A stretch of 64,000 nt of DNA from Ceratothoa steindachneri (GCA_963969495.1 OZ018328.1:6981331-7045330), one strand, 5' to 3'. Positions 23,581-35,096 are shown, counted from the first letter of the stretch. Numbers and translations are program-made. The notes: generated from the letters alone by a model not told the origin.

Positions 23581-23582
<2 letters not shown>
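23031..23582 (+). pseudogene. mariner-related transposase, N-terminal part, with 5' TIR
   Basis: The element starts CAGGGGATCCCAAGTCACTG directly after TA. The coding frame runs from ATG 23142, MEKYSVAQRTQVVKFFYQRQ. Then come QRAHRRHF and APPANTILSIVRRFEEQGAV (first helix-turn-helix), AGRPRTVITNE and RVRESVEQNPET (second helix-turn-helix). A frame change near 23435 leads to ISRTSLRRVLHTF and LKPQDYE.RLQ. It stops abruptly where the next TA tract begins, before the first catalytic Asp. The HTH signature is of the transposase group that also includes the 52.4-kb copy. A truncated N-terminal half. Confidence 0.75.

Positions 23583-23672
<90 letters not shown>
23583..23672. repeat. (TA)n(TG)n microsatellite
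   Basis: About 70 bp TA followed by nine to ten TG units. Confidence 0.96.
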
Positions 23673-23711
23673 GAAAACTCACAAAGTATCGCGTAGGTAA
23701 GCAATAAATGC

Positions 23712-24723
23712 AACAAAGCCCACAGGGAAAATTAATACGAGGATTCCAAGTAATTTCGAACTTTATTTCGAGTTCTTTATCAAAGAATAACAAAAGTATT
23801 GAAAATTGTAATATTTATAAGGATGATACAGAGGAGAGGGAACAGCCCCTAAAAAGCAAAAAAACAATCAACAAAATGCATTAATATTAGTCACTAACGC
23901 CACTTCCCCTATTGGAAATGTATATTAAGTAAAATGTATGGATTGCTCTAAATATTACTTTGGCCAATCAGGTAAATGTGAAAAAAACCCGAATTTCTCC
24001 GCATAAATATAATGTCCGTCGTGGCGAAGAAAGCAGCTCATTTTATGTCCATATGTCATATCTTAATCACAATATTGATTGGAATTCTGCTAAAATCATC
24101 TGTCATAATAACGATACAATTTCCCGAAATATCATTGAATCGATCTTTATTAGTAAATTCCAAAATTTATTTTACGTCCTGGCTTATATAAACTCGATGG
24201 TTTTTTTTAAAATTATATTCACAATGTAATGTCGAAACTTTTAATTTGAGACTAAATATTTAGATTAATCTTAATAAACAATTTTATTTTATTTTGTGTG
24301 CATCTATGTAGACTAAGGTTTTTGTCTGTATTTATTTACATTTGAGTCAAGTCTTTAGAACATTTGTACTTATTCTACCTTGGTTTTTAGATCCTGACCT
24401 CTGAGGTTAATCTCTCGTTAAGATTTCTCCCACCCTAATTGCTTAGGCGGTATTTTAATACTCTTGTCAACCTTTAGTCTTTTGAATTTGTCTTATTTAA
24501 TGATCTTATTTTGTATTTATCTTCGCTCCTCGTAAGGCTTCCATTTCATAATAATTCATTTTGTTTATTGGTTTATTGCTTTTTTGTGGGTGTTCCCTCT
24601 CATCTGTATCATCCTTATATAATATTACAAGTTTCAATACTTCTGTTATTCCTTGATAAAGAACTTGAAATAAAGTTCGAAAGTACTTGGAATCCTCGTA
24701 TTAATTTTCCTGTGAGCTTTGTT

Positions 24724-24725
<2 letters not shown>
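23712..24725. mobile_element. PLE unit with inverted terminal copies
   Basis: A segment of about 175 bp at 23712-23885 recurs as its reverse complement at 24552-24725 (about 85-90% identity by eye). Both contain a stem-loop-like GAACTTGAAATAAAGTTC next to GATAAA/GAAAG. Between them lies a PLE GIY-YIG scrap. Penelope-like elements often carry such inverted extra copies of their 3' end, so this reads as one PLE insertion in plus orientation with an inverted 3'-end copy upstream. Flanked by (TA)n on both sides. Confidence 0.7.
23931..24170 (+). pseudogene. PLE GIY-YIG fragment
   Basis: KCMDCSKYYFGQSGK, then after a frame change HKYNVRRGEESSSFYVHMSY, HNIDWNSAKII and ISRNIIESIFI. Cys-x2-Cys, the YYxGQ core, H-N-x-DW and the RxIIES block with the conserved Glu follow the GIY-YIG layout of PLEs. 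One stop (TAA after FSA) and a shift. Reverse transcriptase absent. Confidence 0.65.

Positions 24726-24799
<74 letters not shown>
24726..24799. repeat. (TA)n microsatellite between two PLE ends
   Basis: About 74 bp of TA joining the end of one PLE-like unit to the start of the next. Confidence 0.96.
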
Positions 24800-24802
<3 letters not shown>

Positions 24803-25278
24803 TAACGTTACAGCCACGAGGGAAATGAAACAACGGAGAACTGCGAGGCCTTTCGACTAATGGTCCTTTACTAAGCAGACTAAAAGACAGGGAAAAAGAG
24901 AAAGATATTTATACACCTGATTAATGAAAATATGGGATATAAAGATTAAAAGGGGTGGGATTAGCAGATACCTGGAAAAAACCTATTAACAAGATGAGCC
25001 GTCACGGTCAAAAAAAAGTTTACGGGTTACAAAAGAAAGGGGGGGGGGCAATGCTTGGGAATCACATATGCAATATGAAAAAAAAAAAAAAGTTTACACA
25101 TATTGCATATGTGATTCCCACCCCTTTTAATCTTTATATCCCATATTTTCATTAATCAGGTGTATAAATATCTTTCTCTTTTTCCCTGTCTTTTAGTCTG
25201 CTTAGTAAAGGACCATTAGTCGAAAGGCCTCGCAGTTCTCCGTTGTTTCATTTTCCTCGTGGCTGTAACGTTATTCAT
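24799..25278. mobile_element. fold-back unit, 162-bp arms
   Basis: Left arm 24799-24960 and right arm 25116-25278 are reverse complements with very few differences. Inside, a second perfect 21-bp inverted repeat (25057-25077 and 25099-25119) surrounds an A-run, and a G-run lies near 25040. The right-arm strand contains GTAAAGGACCATTAGTCGAAAGG, a stem-loop-like block resembling the ends of the neighbouring PLEs. I read it as two PLE 3' ends joined head to head, with no coding left. A (TA)n tract lies on each side. Confidence 0.7.
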
Positions 25279-25313
25279 AAATTCCTCACGTTCCTTATTT
25301 TAGTGATTCAGTT

Positions 25314-25315
<2 letters not shown>

Positions 25316-25385
<70 letters not shown>
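25316..25385. repeat. (TA)n microsatellite
   Basis: About 70 bp of TA, some 37 bp after the fold-back unit. Confidence 0.96.
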
Positions 25386-25389
<4 letters not shown>

Positions 25390-26480
25390 ACTTGCACTCT
25401 TACCTTCAGGTGCAGCAATGCTCCAAATGGACAACATTATAAGCCATGCAGCATCTCCTTATAAGCCACTTAACTAACTTTTGAGCTTCTCTCTCTCACA
25501 CAATACACACACGCACACATACACTCACAATCTTCAACGGAATCCTAACGGAGATGCTCGTCTTTGTCGAGTGGACAGGACAGATGGCTCGCACGGCCCT
25601 CGTCAGCCAGACGGAGATGGCTGCGGATGACGACTCCAAGGATTGCGGGCCAGCGGCGCTCTTAAAAGCTCCCGACAGACACCCAGAACTGCCTCCATTG
25701 TAATACTCCTCTTATGCCTGAACCGATGCATGTGCGTAGTGGATTCTATTCCACTCTCCCTACCCCGCCATCTGTCGACCGTGTGTATCTGGCCTTACTT
25801 CCTCGCAGCAGCCGTAACGATTACTGGTAAGGGTTCGTTAAGTGACCCGTGGTCGCAGATCTATAAACGCGCGAGGTGAGCCTCGTGATGCCATCCGTAT
25901 CACTATTGCCCCCTCTCTCTCGCTAAGAGGATACACTTGAGGGTTGACCTTGAACGTTCATCAAGACCTATTTACAAGAAATGTTCAGGACGACGTTTCA
26001 AGTTTCATTGTTTGCTTTCGAAGGGGGACTATGTTTAGATCCCCCTCATTCCCCCTGTGATTAGGGGTTAGGGGCCTGGCGAAAGTAGAGTACGTGGAAA
26101 TGGGGATCAAGGACAAGGGTGATTTGAAGGGCAGTACTGAGACGTCAAAATAGGCGCGAAGAAGCTTCCGCAATCCGGGGGTTTGAAGCCACCGAGAGGG
26201 AGTTTGACCTCGGACTCTTGATGCCCTATTTTGTATAGGAATCCGGGAACAGAACTTAAGGTTGGTAACCCTCTGAGTTAAGTCTTGCCACCCTTGCCCT
26301 TCACTAATCTTTACTCTGCGTCCACATTTTGCCTTCTGTCGTTTTCTACCTCAGCCCTCGTTAGTTACATCAATTTTATACTTTTAGCCTTCCTCCAGAA
26401 GATGAGATACCAAATTGGCCAATTAATAGGCCCGAAAACCGGTAAACTGAGTGTCTTTACTGGGAGACGAACTCGATAGG
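25386..26480. other. unassigned, partly GC-rich
   Basis: Includes a short CA-rich run near 25500 and a GC-richer block at 25540-25900 unlike the AT-rich flanks. No coding motif. The GC block could be remains of an LTR or 5' leader, but nothing shows it. Confidence 0.3.
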
Positions 26481-26489
26481 TGTATTTAT

Positions 26490-27790
26490 TGGAGACTAAC
26501 CTACTGGGGTCCTTTATTGGAGATGAACTTGGTGGATGCCATTAGTGACGATGCACTTAGTTGGGGGTATTTAATTCGAGATGAACTTCCTCGGGCTCTT
26601 TAATGAAGATGAACATACAGAGGGGAGGGGGTTATTGGAGATGAACATGCTGGGAATCTTTATTGGAGATGAAGTGGCTGGGAGTCTTTAGGGTAAATGA
26701 TTGAACTTGCTGGGGTATTTAAGTAGCAATGAACTTGCTAAGGTCTTTAATGAAAATGAACTTGCTTGGGGCATTTTGTGCAGATGAACTTACTTAGGGT
26801 ATTTAGTGCAGACTTGTTGGAGGTCTTTAGTGGAGATTAATTTGCTCTGGAGTCTTTCATGGAGATGAACTCTCTTGAAGGGACTTTATTGAAAATTATC
26901 TTGTTGTGAGCCTTAATACAGATGACCTTAGCCTTGACCCGTAGTTGAGATGGACTCGTTAAGGTATTTGTGGGAAATGAACTTGTTGGGGGAATTTACT
27001 TGAAATAAACCTTCTGGGGATCTTTAGTGGACATCAACTTGGCTGAAGTTTTTACTGTGATGAACTTGTTGAGGTCTTTAGTGGATACGAATTTGCTGAG
27101 GATCTTTAGTAGAGATAAAAGTTGCGCGGGATCTGTAGTGAAGCTAAAGTTGTTTTGGGTATTTAGTGGATATGAACTTGCTCGTAGTCTTTAATGGAGA
27201 TAAACTTGCTGGGGATGTTTGTTGGAAATGAAGTTGCTGTGAATCTATAGCAAAGAGGAAATTGTTGGGGGTATTGATTTGAAGTTAACCTGCTGTGTCT
27301 TCAATGGAGATGAACTTATTGTGTGTCTTTAGTACATATGAACTTGTTCTTGGTCTTTCTTGAAGATAAACTTACATTCGGTCTTTAGTAGATATGAACT
27401 TTCTAGTGATCTTTAGCAAAAATGAACTTGCTCAGGGTCTTTAGTGGAGATGAATTTGCTGTGAGTCTTTAGTAGAGATGGACATGCCGTGGGTCTTTAA
27501 TAAAGATGAAAATACCGTATGTCTTTATTATTGAAGATGAAGTAGTTTTTTTGTGGAGATGAAAACTTACTGGGGGGGGGGGGCATGGACTTGCCTAGGG
27601 ATTTAGTGGAGATGAATTTGCCTGGGGGTATTTAGCGTAAATTAACTTACTCTGAGTCCTTAGGGAAGATGAACTTGCAAGTGAGTTTAGTGGTCATGAA
27701 CTTGCTGGGGGTACTTAATGAACATGAACTTGCTGGTTGTCTTTAGAGCAGATCAACTTGCTTGATCTTTAATTGAGATGAAAATACACG
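26490..27790. repeat. 1.3-kb degenerate minisatellite, about 30-bp unit
   Basis: Some forty imperfect copies of a unit close to GGAGATGAACTTGCTGGGG followed by TCTTTAGT. Unit length varies from about 28 to 33 bp and copies are strongly diverged. It is not in a fixed reading frame, and stops interrupt every frame. Confidence 0.88.
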
Positions 27791-28701
27791 GAGGAGGGGA
27801 GTAATAGAGATGAGCGTTCTCCCTTCTTTATTGCAAAATCTTCTCTTTGGGCAGAAGAAGAGAGCAAATTAATATTGAAAATGTTTTCGAAGAGTGATGT
27901 GAGGAAAGTGTTGAAATTAGGTGAAGACAAAAATAAATGAAAGCAACTTACTATGAGTAGCCTTAAGATGAAACTCCCTTGACCATTCGGGACCTGAAGT
28001 ACGCACAATTCACCTGATTCTAACCAACTTCCTCATTGAAAGCAGACTCACCTGCAGAAAAAGAGAAAGGTTTCTGCTTGTAATTCGTCTCCAAAGAAAA
28101 ATCGTTAGGATAAGTATATATATAAAGACTCAAGATTTTACCACTTAAATATAGCAAAAAAAACCCTATGGTCGTACATCTAAGTCTCCGTACTCGTTTG
28201 TACGTACTTAGTAAACATAGGAAACGCGCCTCGCATGCCTATTTATGATCATGGACCCCATTACTCTTCCAATCCAACCTCATATCCTTTATCTTCCTCG
28301 TTCTTGCCCGGGCCTGAAGGGCGTTGACTTGTCATTTAGAGCCAACCTCCTTTGATAACGACCCGAGTCACCAAGTGAGTCGCTCATTCAACCTCTGCCC
28401 CGTGCGCCGGCGAGACCCCGAACAACCGTCGATTCATTTTGGGTCCTCGTCGAGCATCACTCTTAAAGGGTTTGTTCACGAAAACACTCAACCCTGGACT
28501 CAACACAACGGCTCTGAGAAGGTACTGAGAGACAGAAAAGACCTAAATATACCCTCACGGACTAAGCAGATGCAAATGAAGGAACAGGTATCGGAGATGT
28601 TCTCCTGCCGCCGAAATTTGGGCCTATTTAGTCTCTTTGAAGCTGAGGGTGTTTGCAGACGCTGCGTGCCTTCTTCAAACTTATGGTTGATTAATCTAAG
28701 T
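27791..28701. other. unassigned sequence
   Basis: Contains an open frame of 137 codons (28324-28737) with no recognised motif, in a GC-richer stretch. Its end overlaps the hAT terminal repeat. I do not call it a gene. Confidence 0.35.
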
Positions 28702-29159
28702 CAGTGGTTCCCAAACACAGGGTCGCGACCCAAATGAGGATCGCAAGTGGGATCCTGAGTGTCGTGGGATGGCAACAAAAAGATAAATAAATTAAAGAGA
28801 GAGAGAAATATTAGAAGTAAAAATAGTTCAGCATAATTATTATCATCATAATTGTGAACTATAAATCGTCAATTAAACTGGGACTGGGAAATAGTTGTGA
28901 ATAATAAAGTACGATAAATGAAGGTAGAACAAAACATATAAGAGTATGATCAGGTCCAATACGTACACTGTACGCCAAGGCGATTGGAGCTTGACTCGAT
29001 CTGTTTCTTCAGACTCTTCAGTTTCGAGGTAGCTGTGTAGGTGGACATACATGCATATCACGTAAGCTTTATTTGCAAGTTACTTTTTTACTTACTGTCA
29101 TTGTCAAGCTAATTCATGAGTACAATATTTAATAGTGTGAAAGAATAGACCTTTGAGGT

Positions 29160-29800
29160 CCACCTCGGACCCTCAGGAGTCCACGTGGCCCTAACTGGAA
29201 AAAAAGAGCGTGAGGACAAGGTTGAACGCGGCTTTATTGAGCGCAGCTGTATTTACTCGAGGAGACCTGTCTCCCGCGCTTGAGGCGATTGGATCGCTCA
29301 CCCCCTACCTTCGAACCGAGAAACAACACGAAAGAATATTCTCTGGGCCTCCTTATCTCAAATTCCTCAGCTGAAAGCCGGCTCTCTCCCGGGCCCATGT
29401 TTGTCTAAGGAGAGCGCGGCATAGCCTGAGGCTATTTCTCCGCCTCGCCAACCCATATTTAACCAAGGTTTGGATGGATTCAGTTAGTACCCGCTCGCCC
29501 TGGCACGAAGACTCGTCACGATTCTCGATTTGACTCATCTTTGATTTATTCGAGCACCGAAGGCTAGAACTCTACCCCCGTTGGACTTTGCCCCAGACGA
29601 TTGGCAACTCCCTGCAACGGAAGTTCTTTCGTGGTTTCACGCAGATATTCCCTCAACAAGAACCCTGCGGTAAAACCTGTTCCTTTTGCAATTCTCGCCT
29701 CTCCGAATTGCTCTACCCCTCGGCGCATCAAGCTTCCATCTTGCAAGCCTCTCGTCTCCTGGGGATCTTATTATAGTCCGGTCTTCCCATATGCATAAAC
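29160..29800 (-). other. GC-rich LTR-like block
   Basis: A GC-rich island inside AT-rich DNA. On the minus strand it holds GCTCAATAAAGCCGCG near 29240, a good polyadenylation-signal context for the R region of an LTR. No paired LTR, primer-binding site or pol coding was seen. It could be a solo LTR or an unrelated 5' leader. Low certainty. Confidence 0.3.
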
Positions 29801-30403
29801 TTTGTTTGTATTCCCTCTTTACGTAGCCCCTTGGTAGACTCTGATCCGAGTCAGGTCATTAACTAACTATAATCTCTTTGAACTTATTCCTTTTGACCGC
29901 TAATCGAGTGTATTTTTCCCTGACCAGATATTTTCCTTTAGTTCCACTTTTGTACATATTTAATATTTCCTCTTTTTTATGTTATTAAATATTATTTTTG
30001 TTGTATTCTTTAAATAACTTGAAACGCACTCAGCCGTAACTAAATCCTCAAGGCCAATCTGCACTCGCTTATTTTGATCTTTAATACCCACGTACTGTTG
30101 GGGGACGGTTTTCTCCCCCGCTCTCCTCCCGTCAACTGGCCGGCCAAGCTCGTCACTGTGTATGTATAATATAGATATATAATTGCTATACCACGACAAA
30201 TAGTCTAATATTGAGTAAACAGCATAAACTTTGGAATTTCCACTCATTAAAGAAACTTGCTAAAGATAAGGTTATTGTTATGAATGGTGTGATAAGGTTG
30301 GCGATTTATACTTGTGTTTTATGTCTGAAAGAATTTACATTGAGTATGTGGATGAACGTTTATGTTACTTTATAAATAAGTAATTTAGAACAGTTTCTGG
30401 TGC

Positions 30404-30407
<4 letters not shown>

Positions 30408-30463
<56 letters not shown>
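30408..30463. repeat. (TA)n microsatellite
   Basis: About 55 bp of TA just upstream of the hAT coding relic. Confidence 0.95.
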
Positions 30464-30464
<1 letters not shown>

Positions 30465-30489
30465 TCATTTCAGGTATGAATTCCAGAGG

Positions 30490-32005
30490 GACCGATGGCC
30501 TAACGCAAACAACAATTGGCATATAAACCTGATTTTATGAAATATGGCTTCACACATCTGAGAGATAGATCAGGGAATGTCCGCACTCAGTGTGTTCAGT
30601 GTGTGCAAGTCCTTGCCAATGAATCAATGAAGGAAAACAAACTGAAACGTCACACTTGTTCAGTTAATCCAAACTTTATTGAAAAGCCACTAATTTACTG
30701 GAATGGTAAGGAAGAACAGGTTAAACGAAGTCGGATTGATGCTCCTTCATGCTCAGTTTTTTCTTTGGAGGAAGCTTCCTTGGATTCCTTTGAAGATGCA
30801 TGGTATATTGCATGATCCAAAAGTCTCACACCATTAGAGAGGAGCTGGTGAAACCAGCAGCATTCGCTATGGTGAAAAATACTTGTGGAACAGATGTAGC
30901 TAAGAAAATTAAGTATGTACCACTCTCGAACCACAGAAATAAACGTGAAATTGATCTCATGTCATTAGATATTTTGTATCAATTAATTGTGGCACTGCAA
31001 AAAGCCGGTAAATTTGCATTGTAGAGAGATGGATCTGTTGACATTGTTGGAGAACCTCAATTCATGGTTTTTGTGCGCTACAGAGGGGATGACAGGATTC
31101 TGGAAGGATCTCTATTCTGTAATGCCATGTCAACAACCACCACAAGAGAAGATATATTTGTTATGGTGGACAGGTTTTTCAAGAAACATAAACTGGTTGA
31201 ACTGTTTGGCTCTGTGTACTGATGGATTGCCATCGATGATGGGAAGTCGAGTAGATTTGGTCAGTCGGGTTAAGGAGAAAATCCTGATGTCCTAATAATT
31301 CACCGTTTCCTACATCGAGGTAAATTGGCCTCTCAACGTCTCCAGCCAGAAATTCATGTTGTGCTGAATGATGTCATTCAAATTGTGAATTTTATAAAGA
31401 TCAGAGCTTTGAACTCACGCATTTTCCGTAAAATGATGTCCGTTGGCTGTCTCGCGGCCTCATCCTTGGACAGGTTATTCAACTTAAAACTGAAATAAAA
31501 GGTTTCTCCAAGAGAAGAAGCAAAAGCTAACCGACTGTTTCAAAGATGCTGCTTGGGTTGCAAAGCTAGAATATTTAGGAGACATCTTCAGGCACCTGAA
31601 TGAATTAAACTCAGACATGAAAGGCCAAAATCAAACTACGGTAGACATCAGTGAAAAAAATATACCATTCAAGAAGAAACTTGCAGTTTAGAGAGAAATA
31701 TTAGAGACCGGAAAAACAGCAGCTTTCCTAGAGCTGAGTACAGTGATAGAAGATTGATCAGAAAATGAGCTTGCTAATATTAATCTTTTTTCCAAGATCA
31801 TTTGCCGAAACTTCAAAAAGAAATAGACACATATTTGCCAGAAAATGTTGATGAGCAAGAATTTTCAACTCTTGTAGCGTTCAAGAGTAATGCAAAGAAC
31901 CGTCTTGATCTTCAACATGATCTGCGCTGTTCGATATCCATCAACATCAAGTCAAATCCCAAGAAACTTGTACAAAGTATGAAGGAACATCACGGTAGTC
32001 ACTAA
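30490..32005 (+). pseudogene. hAT transposase relic, ZBED5/SCAND3-like
   Basis: A BED-like zinc finger remnant (KYGFTHLRDRSGN, CVQCVQVL, NKLKRH; the last zinc ligand is lost) is followed by HTIREELVKPAAFAMV, KIKYVPLSNHRNKREIDLMS and LQKAGKFAL. After a shift come PQFMVFVRYR, LFCNAMSTTTTREDIFVMVD, HRGKLASQRLQPE and IVNFIKIRALNSRIF. The C-terminus LPENVDEQEF, KSNAKNRLDLQHDLRCSIS follows. This is the block order of ZBED5/FAM200/SCAND3-type hAT transposases (usually 550-650 residues). At least seven stops or shifts. Confidence 0.85.
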
Positions 32006-32525
32006 GCTACTTTTTCAATTTTTCAATGAAGTCTACTTGAAGAGGAAGACGAAGTTGCCAGCCAAAAGTTTATTTCCTTTGCTTGATTTTTGTTTCAATG
32101 AATTATATAAATATGAAAATGTTGCTTTAATATCCTTCAATCATCATAGAAATATAAAATTATATTGTTTATTAAATACCAGTAAATGTCCGTAAAATAT
32201 ATTGGATAAAACTAAATATAGAAACAATGAAGAAAATATTATATTTATCAGCATTTAATAATAGTTGAATAGTCAGAAAAGGCTCATTCATGAAACAGTA
32301 TCATAGTTGGCAGTCAAAAGTTTGTTTATCTTTGCTTCAGTATGAATATTTGCCTCCAAGGATCTTCGATCAATATTATATTATAATTATTAATTAATAA
32401 ATTATAGTAAATTTCAGTAAACTATATTCAATTGGATAAAATTAAAACAATATTAAAATAATATTTAATTCCTGAGGGTCGCCAAGCCAATATCAATTTG
32501 TGCTCAGGGTCACGACAAAAAATAA

Positions 32526-33060
32526 ACACTTACACAACTTTTCGATGCAGCCAGAAATGGGTACAATACAAGGGCGAGTTCAAGAGATGGAGTAAGAGCA
32601 AGTTCAAGGTCGATGTCAGACCATCCATTTGGGCCAGAATAATAACTCTACTCACTCTCTCGCACCACCCAAGTTGAAGAAAAAAAATCAAACAGAGTGG
32701 AGAGTAAATTACCCCTCCCACCACCAATATTCGAGACCAAACAAACTTGCTTGTCTTCTTCACGCCCTGCCCACCACTTCGTCCCGACTGCCCCAATTAA
32801 AGCCCGCTTCGAGAACGAGTAAAATCAGGACCGCCTCGATATCAATCACTTCGTGTGTCGCAGAAAACGCGGCACTTATTTATTATTATTTTGTTTAATT
32901 TTGAAAGCCCATCTGGCGACTGGCGACTGGTTACTAGGGCAAGGAAGTGTGGTAACAAGGATTTTTGTAGTCTTCACTGCTAAAATTATCGTTATTAGTC
33001 ACACCTGTTACAGTTATATATAAATTACGCTTAAAATTGTCTGTCTACTAATGAGAGGAG
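32526..33060. other. unassigned sequence
   Basis: No recognised element. Short mixed open frames. Confidence 0.4.
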
Positions 33061-33830
33061 GTTCCACTTGAGCGGATCGTCGTGCTTGGAGGAGGTAGGA
33101 TTCAAACTAGAGGAGGTCAACCTCGACATCTGAATAAATAATTAAGCGGAACCTGCAGAACTGTAGGTGGCACGGACCAGCTGGCGCTCTATCCCTTCCC
33201 CACATATGGACGGTAGCCCTATTAAGCCGCTCCCATCGGGGGACGATTTTGAGCCCCCTGCCTGCTCTCTTGGCAGTCCCCCTGTAATAGCAAAGGAAGG
33301 ACTGCCACTGGTAGGGAGATGGAGTCGTCCGCCTCCAGAGAAGGGGATGGGGGGACTCCACCGCACCCGTAGGCCCAGGAAAGGAGGGGTAAGCCTCTTC
33401 TGCGGTAGAAGATGGTTAGAGCGCCCCCTGAGGAAGCAAGGGAGGGGGGCACCTCCTTTACAGAGGTGAAGTTGCCCGATCGCGGCTCCAAAGGTGGCAA
33501 AAGGGAGGCCGCTTCGCATAGGGATGGTGAGAGGGAAGCCCATTCAACGGTCGAAGGGGCGTCTCGTGTGACCTCGTTCCTTCATTGATTCATTGGCAAG
33601 ACTGAAACTGAATGTCCTCAGGCCCCCTCAGTGTAACACGCTACACTGGGTAACCTCCTGCGGGGCTTTGGCCGAAATGGCAAAGAACTTGGCCGTCCCT
33701 GGAGATCTGACGGATGGGGGGAGAGTCCTCCTCTCCCTTTGATTCTCTGAAAAGCCCGAGTCCTTTTGAGAGGACCTTTCTCTCCCGGGGATGACCCTTC
33801 CCGCTAGGACAGATTCTTTTTTTTGCAATG
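33060..33830. other. GC-rich island, overlapping open frames
   Basis: About 750 bp far richer in GC than the surroundings, with 80-133 codon frames on both strands that overlap each other (for example 33167-33469 plus and 33543-33142 minus). No motif recognised in any. A mobile-element leader or gag-like remnant is possible; a host gene is not supported. Confidence 0.3.
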
Positions 33831-34260
33831 ATATTTATCTTATATTAATTAACTCTATGTCAAATCTTTTGCAAATGTCAAAGCCTTGTTTCCGAGTATT
33901 TCTTTTAAAGGATAGTTTTTTTCCTTTAAATATCGGTCAAAACGTTTCTAATAATATTTTGGTAAATGATTGAATTCCTTAAAGAAAATATTAAACATAA
34001 ATGATTTAGTCTTTTTAATAAAACTAGTCGTTGACTGACAGGATGAAATCTTTTTCTTTGTTTTTAAATTTCTTAAAATTTCTTTGCCTTAATTTCAACA
34101 ATTTATGAAAATCTTTCTGATTCTCTTCCTTTTCTAATTCCTTTCTAGACAAGAGTAATTTTCAGTTCGCTATTCTTGACATGAATAATTTTGGATCCGT
34201 CATTCTTTACATGAATACTTACGGGTTTGCTATTCTTGACACAGGGTGTCTACTGGTTCT
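33831..34260. other. unassigned AT-rich sequence
   Basis: Contains three short similar segments of the form TTCGCTATTCTTGACATGAAT / TCCGTCATTCTTTACATGAAT near 34170-34240, a 35-bp tandem motif. ACAGGGTGTCTACTGG near 34243 resembles a mariner end but has no partner. Confidence 0.4.
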
Positions 34261-34264
34261 TTAG

Positions 34265-34512
34265 TTTAAAAACAATGTCTGCTGACCAAAGTTGCGGGAT
34301 CTCACTTATTTGATTTGTGACCTTATGACCTTCAAAACTTCCAATAAGTCTCGGAATGTAAAACAACATAAGGGTTTCAAATTTCGTTAGAATCGGCAAA
34401 ATAATTACGTTATTACCCCCGCCCCCGATCCTTTAAAAAAAGCAAAATGGAGACCCACGGATGGACCGACCGACCGACATAGTGAGATATAAGAGTCTCA
34501 CGCGACTAAAAA
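34265..34512 (+). repeat. dispersed repeat family R1, copy a
   Basis: Copy of an unnamed family. It starts near ACAATGTCTGCTGACCAAAG, continues TTATGACCTTCAAAACTT, AATGTAAAACAACATAAGGG, TTTCAAATTTCGTTAGAATC, then GGACCGACCGACCGACATAG, and ends CTCACGCGACTAAAA. Five more copies occur in this window on both strands. Non-coding; no terminal inverted repeat. Confidence 0.8.
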
Positions 34513-35096
34513 GAGGACGTTAAAGGATCTCAGTGAAAAGCTTAGAGGACATAATTTAAACTAGAAATTTTAATCAATATTTACTTATGCCCATCTTCAT
34601 TTAGCTATTTTCCTGAACAATATTATCTAATTACCTAAAATAACATTTATTTAGTTTACATCTATGCTACATGAACATTTACAGCTGGCACAAACATACC
34701 AAGGGAAACTTTTGGAAATGTCCCTCCCACCCCCAAATTTTTAGAATTAGGTCCACTCAGGACCCACCCCAAGCCAACTTAGAAATCTGACTAACTTTAT
34801 ATTCTAAGCCCCTGCATTTAACTATACTTTCCTTTTATTTTTAATATTATTCCTTAAAAAACTTTACAGTTACAAAGATAATATAAAATTACTAAAATTA
34901 CAATAATGCTAATTCAGTAAAGTGTTTATTTGCCACTACTGAAGTTGTTTCAGCCAATTTCTTCTATTTTTTATTTTCCAAAATTTGAATTTCCAAGCGT
35001 TTTCTTTCTTTTTTTTCAATTATTCTATTTTCTTCTAGATTCATCTTTTTTTAAGTTTTCTATATGTTCTCCCCTTCTTCTAGAAGCTTGCTAAAA
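34513..35096. other. unassigned AT-rich sequence
   Basis: No recognised element. May include the 3' part of the minus-strand hAT that follows. Confidence 0.35.

Larger units (their letters stand above)
28702..32525 (+). mobile_element. hAT element (ZBED/SCAN type), copy 1
   Basis: The left end CAGTGGTTCCCAAACACAGG with GGTCGCGACCC is a typical Charlie-like hAT terminus. The coding relic lies at 30490-32005. The right boundary is near 32525, where CTCAGGGTCACGAC mirrors the subterminal GGTCGCGACC; the final CCACTG end is degraded. A GC-rich LTR-like block and a (TA)n tract lie between the left end and the coding region. Ends are approximate. Confidence 0.6.

Noticed and set aside
28324..28737. 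137-codon plus-strand frame as a host gene
   Set aside because: No motif and its end runs into the hAT terminal repeat; no evidence of splicing or start context.
33142..33543. 133-codon minus-strand frame in GC-rich island
   Set aside because: Overlapping open frames exist on both strands, as expected in GC-rich DNA; no domain recognised.
34240..34262. Mariner-like end ACAGGGTGTCTACTGG
   Set aside because: No partner repeat, no transposase next to it, and it abuts repeat R1 instead.
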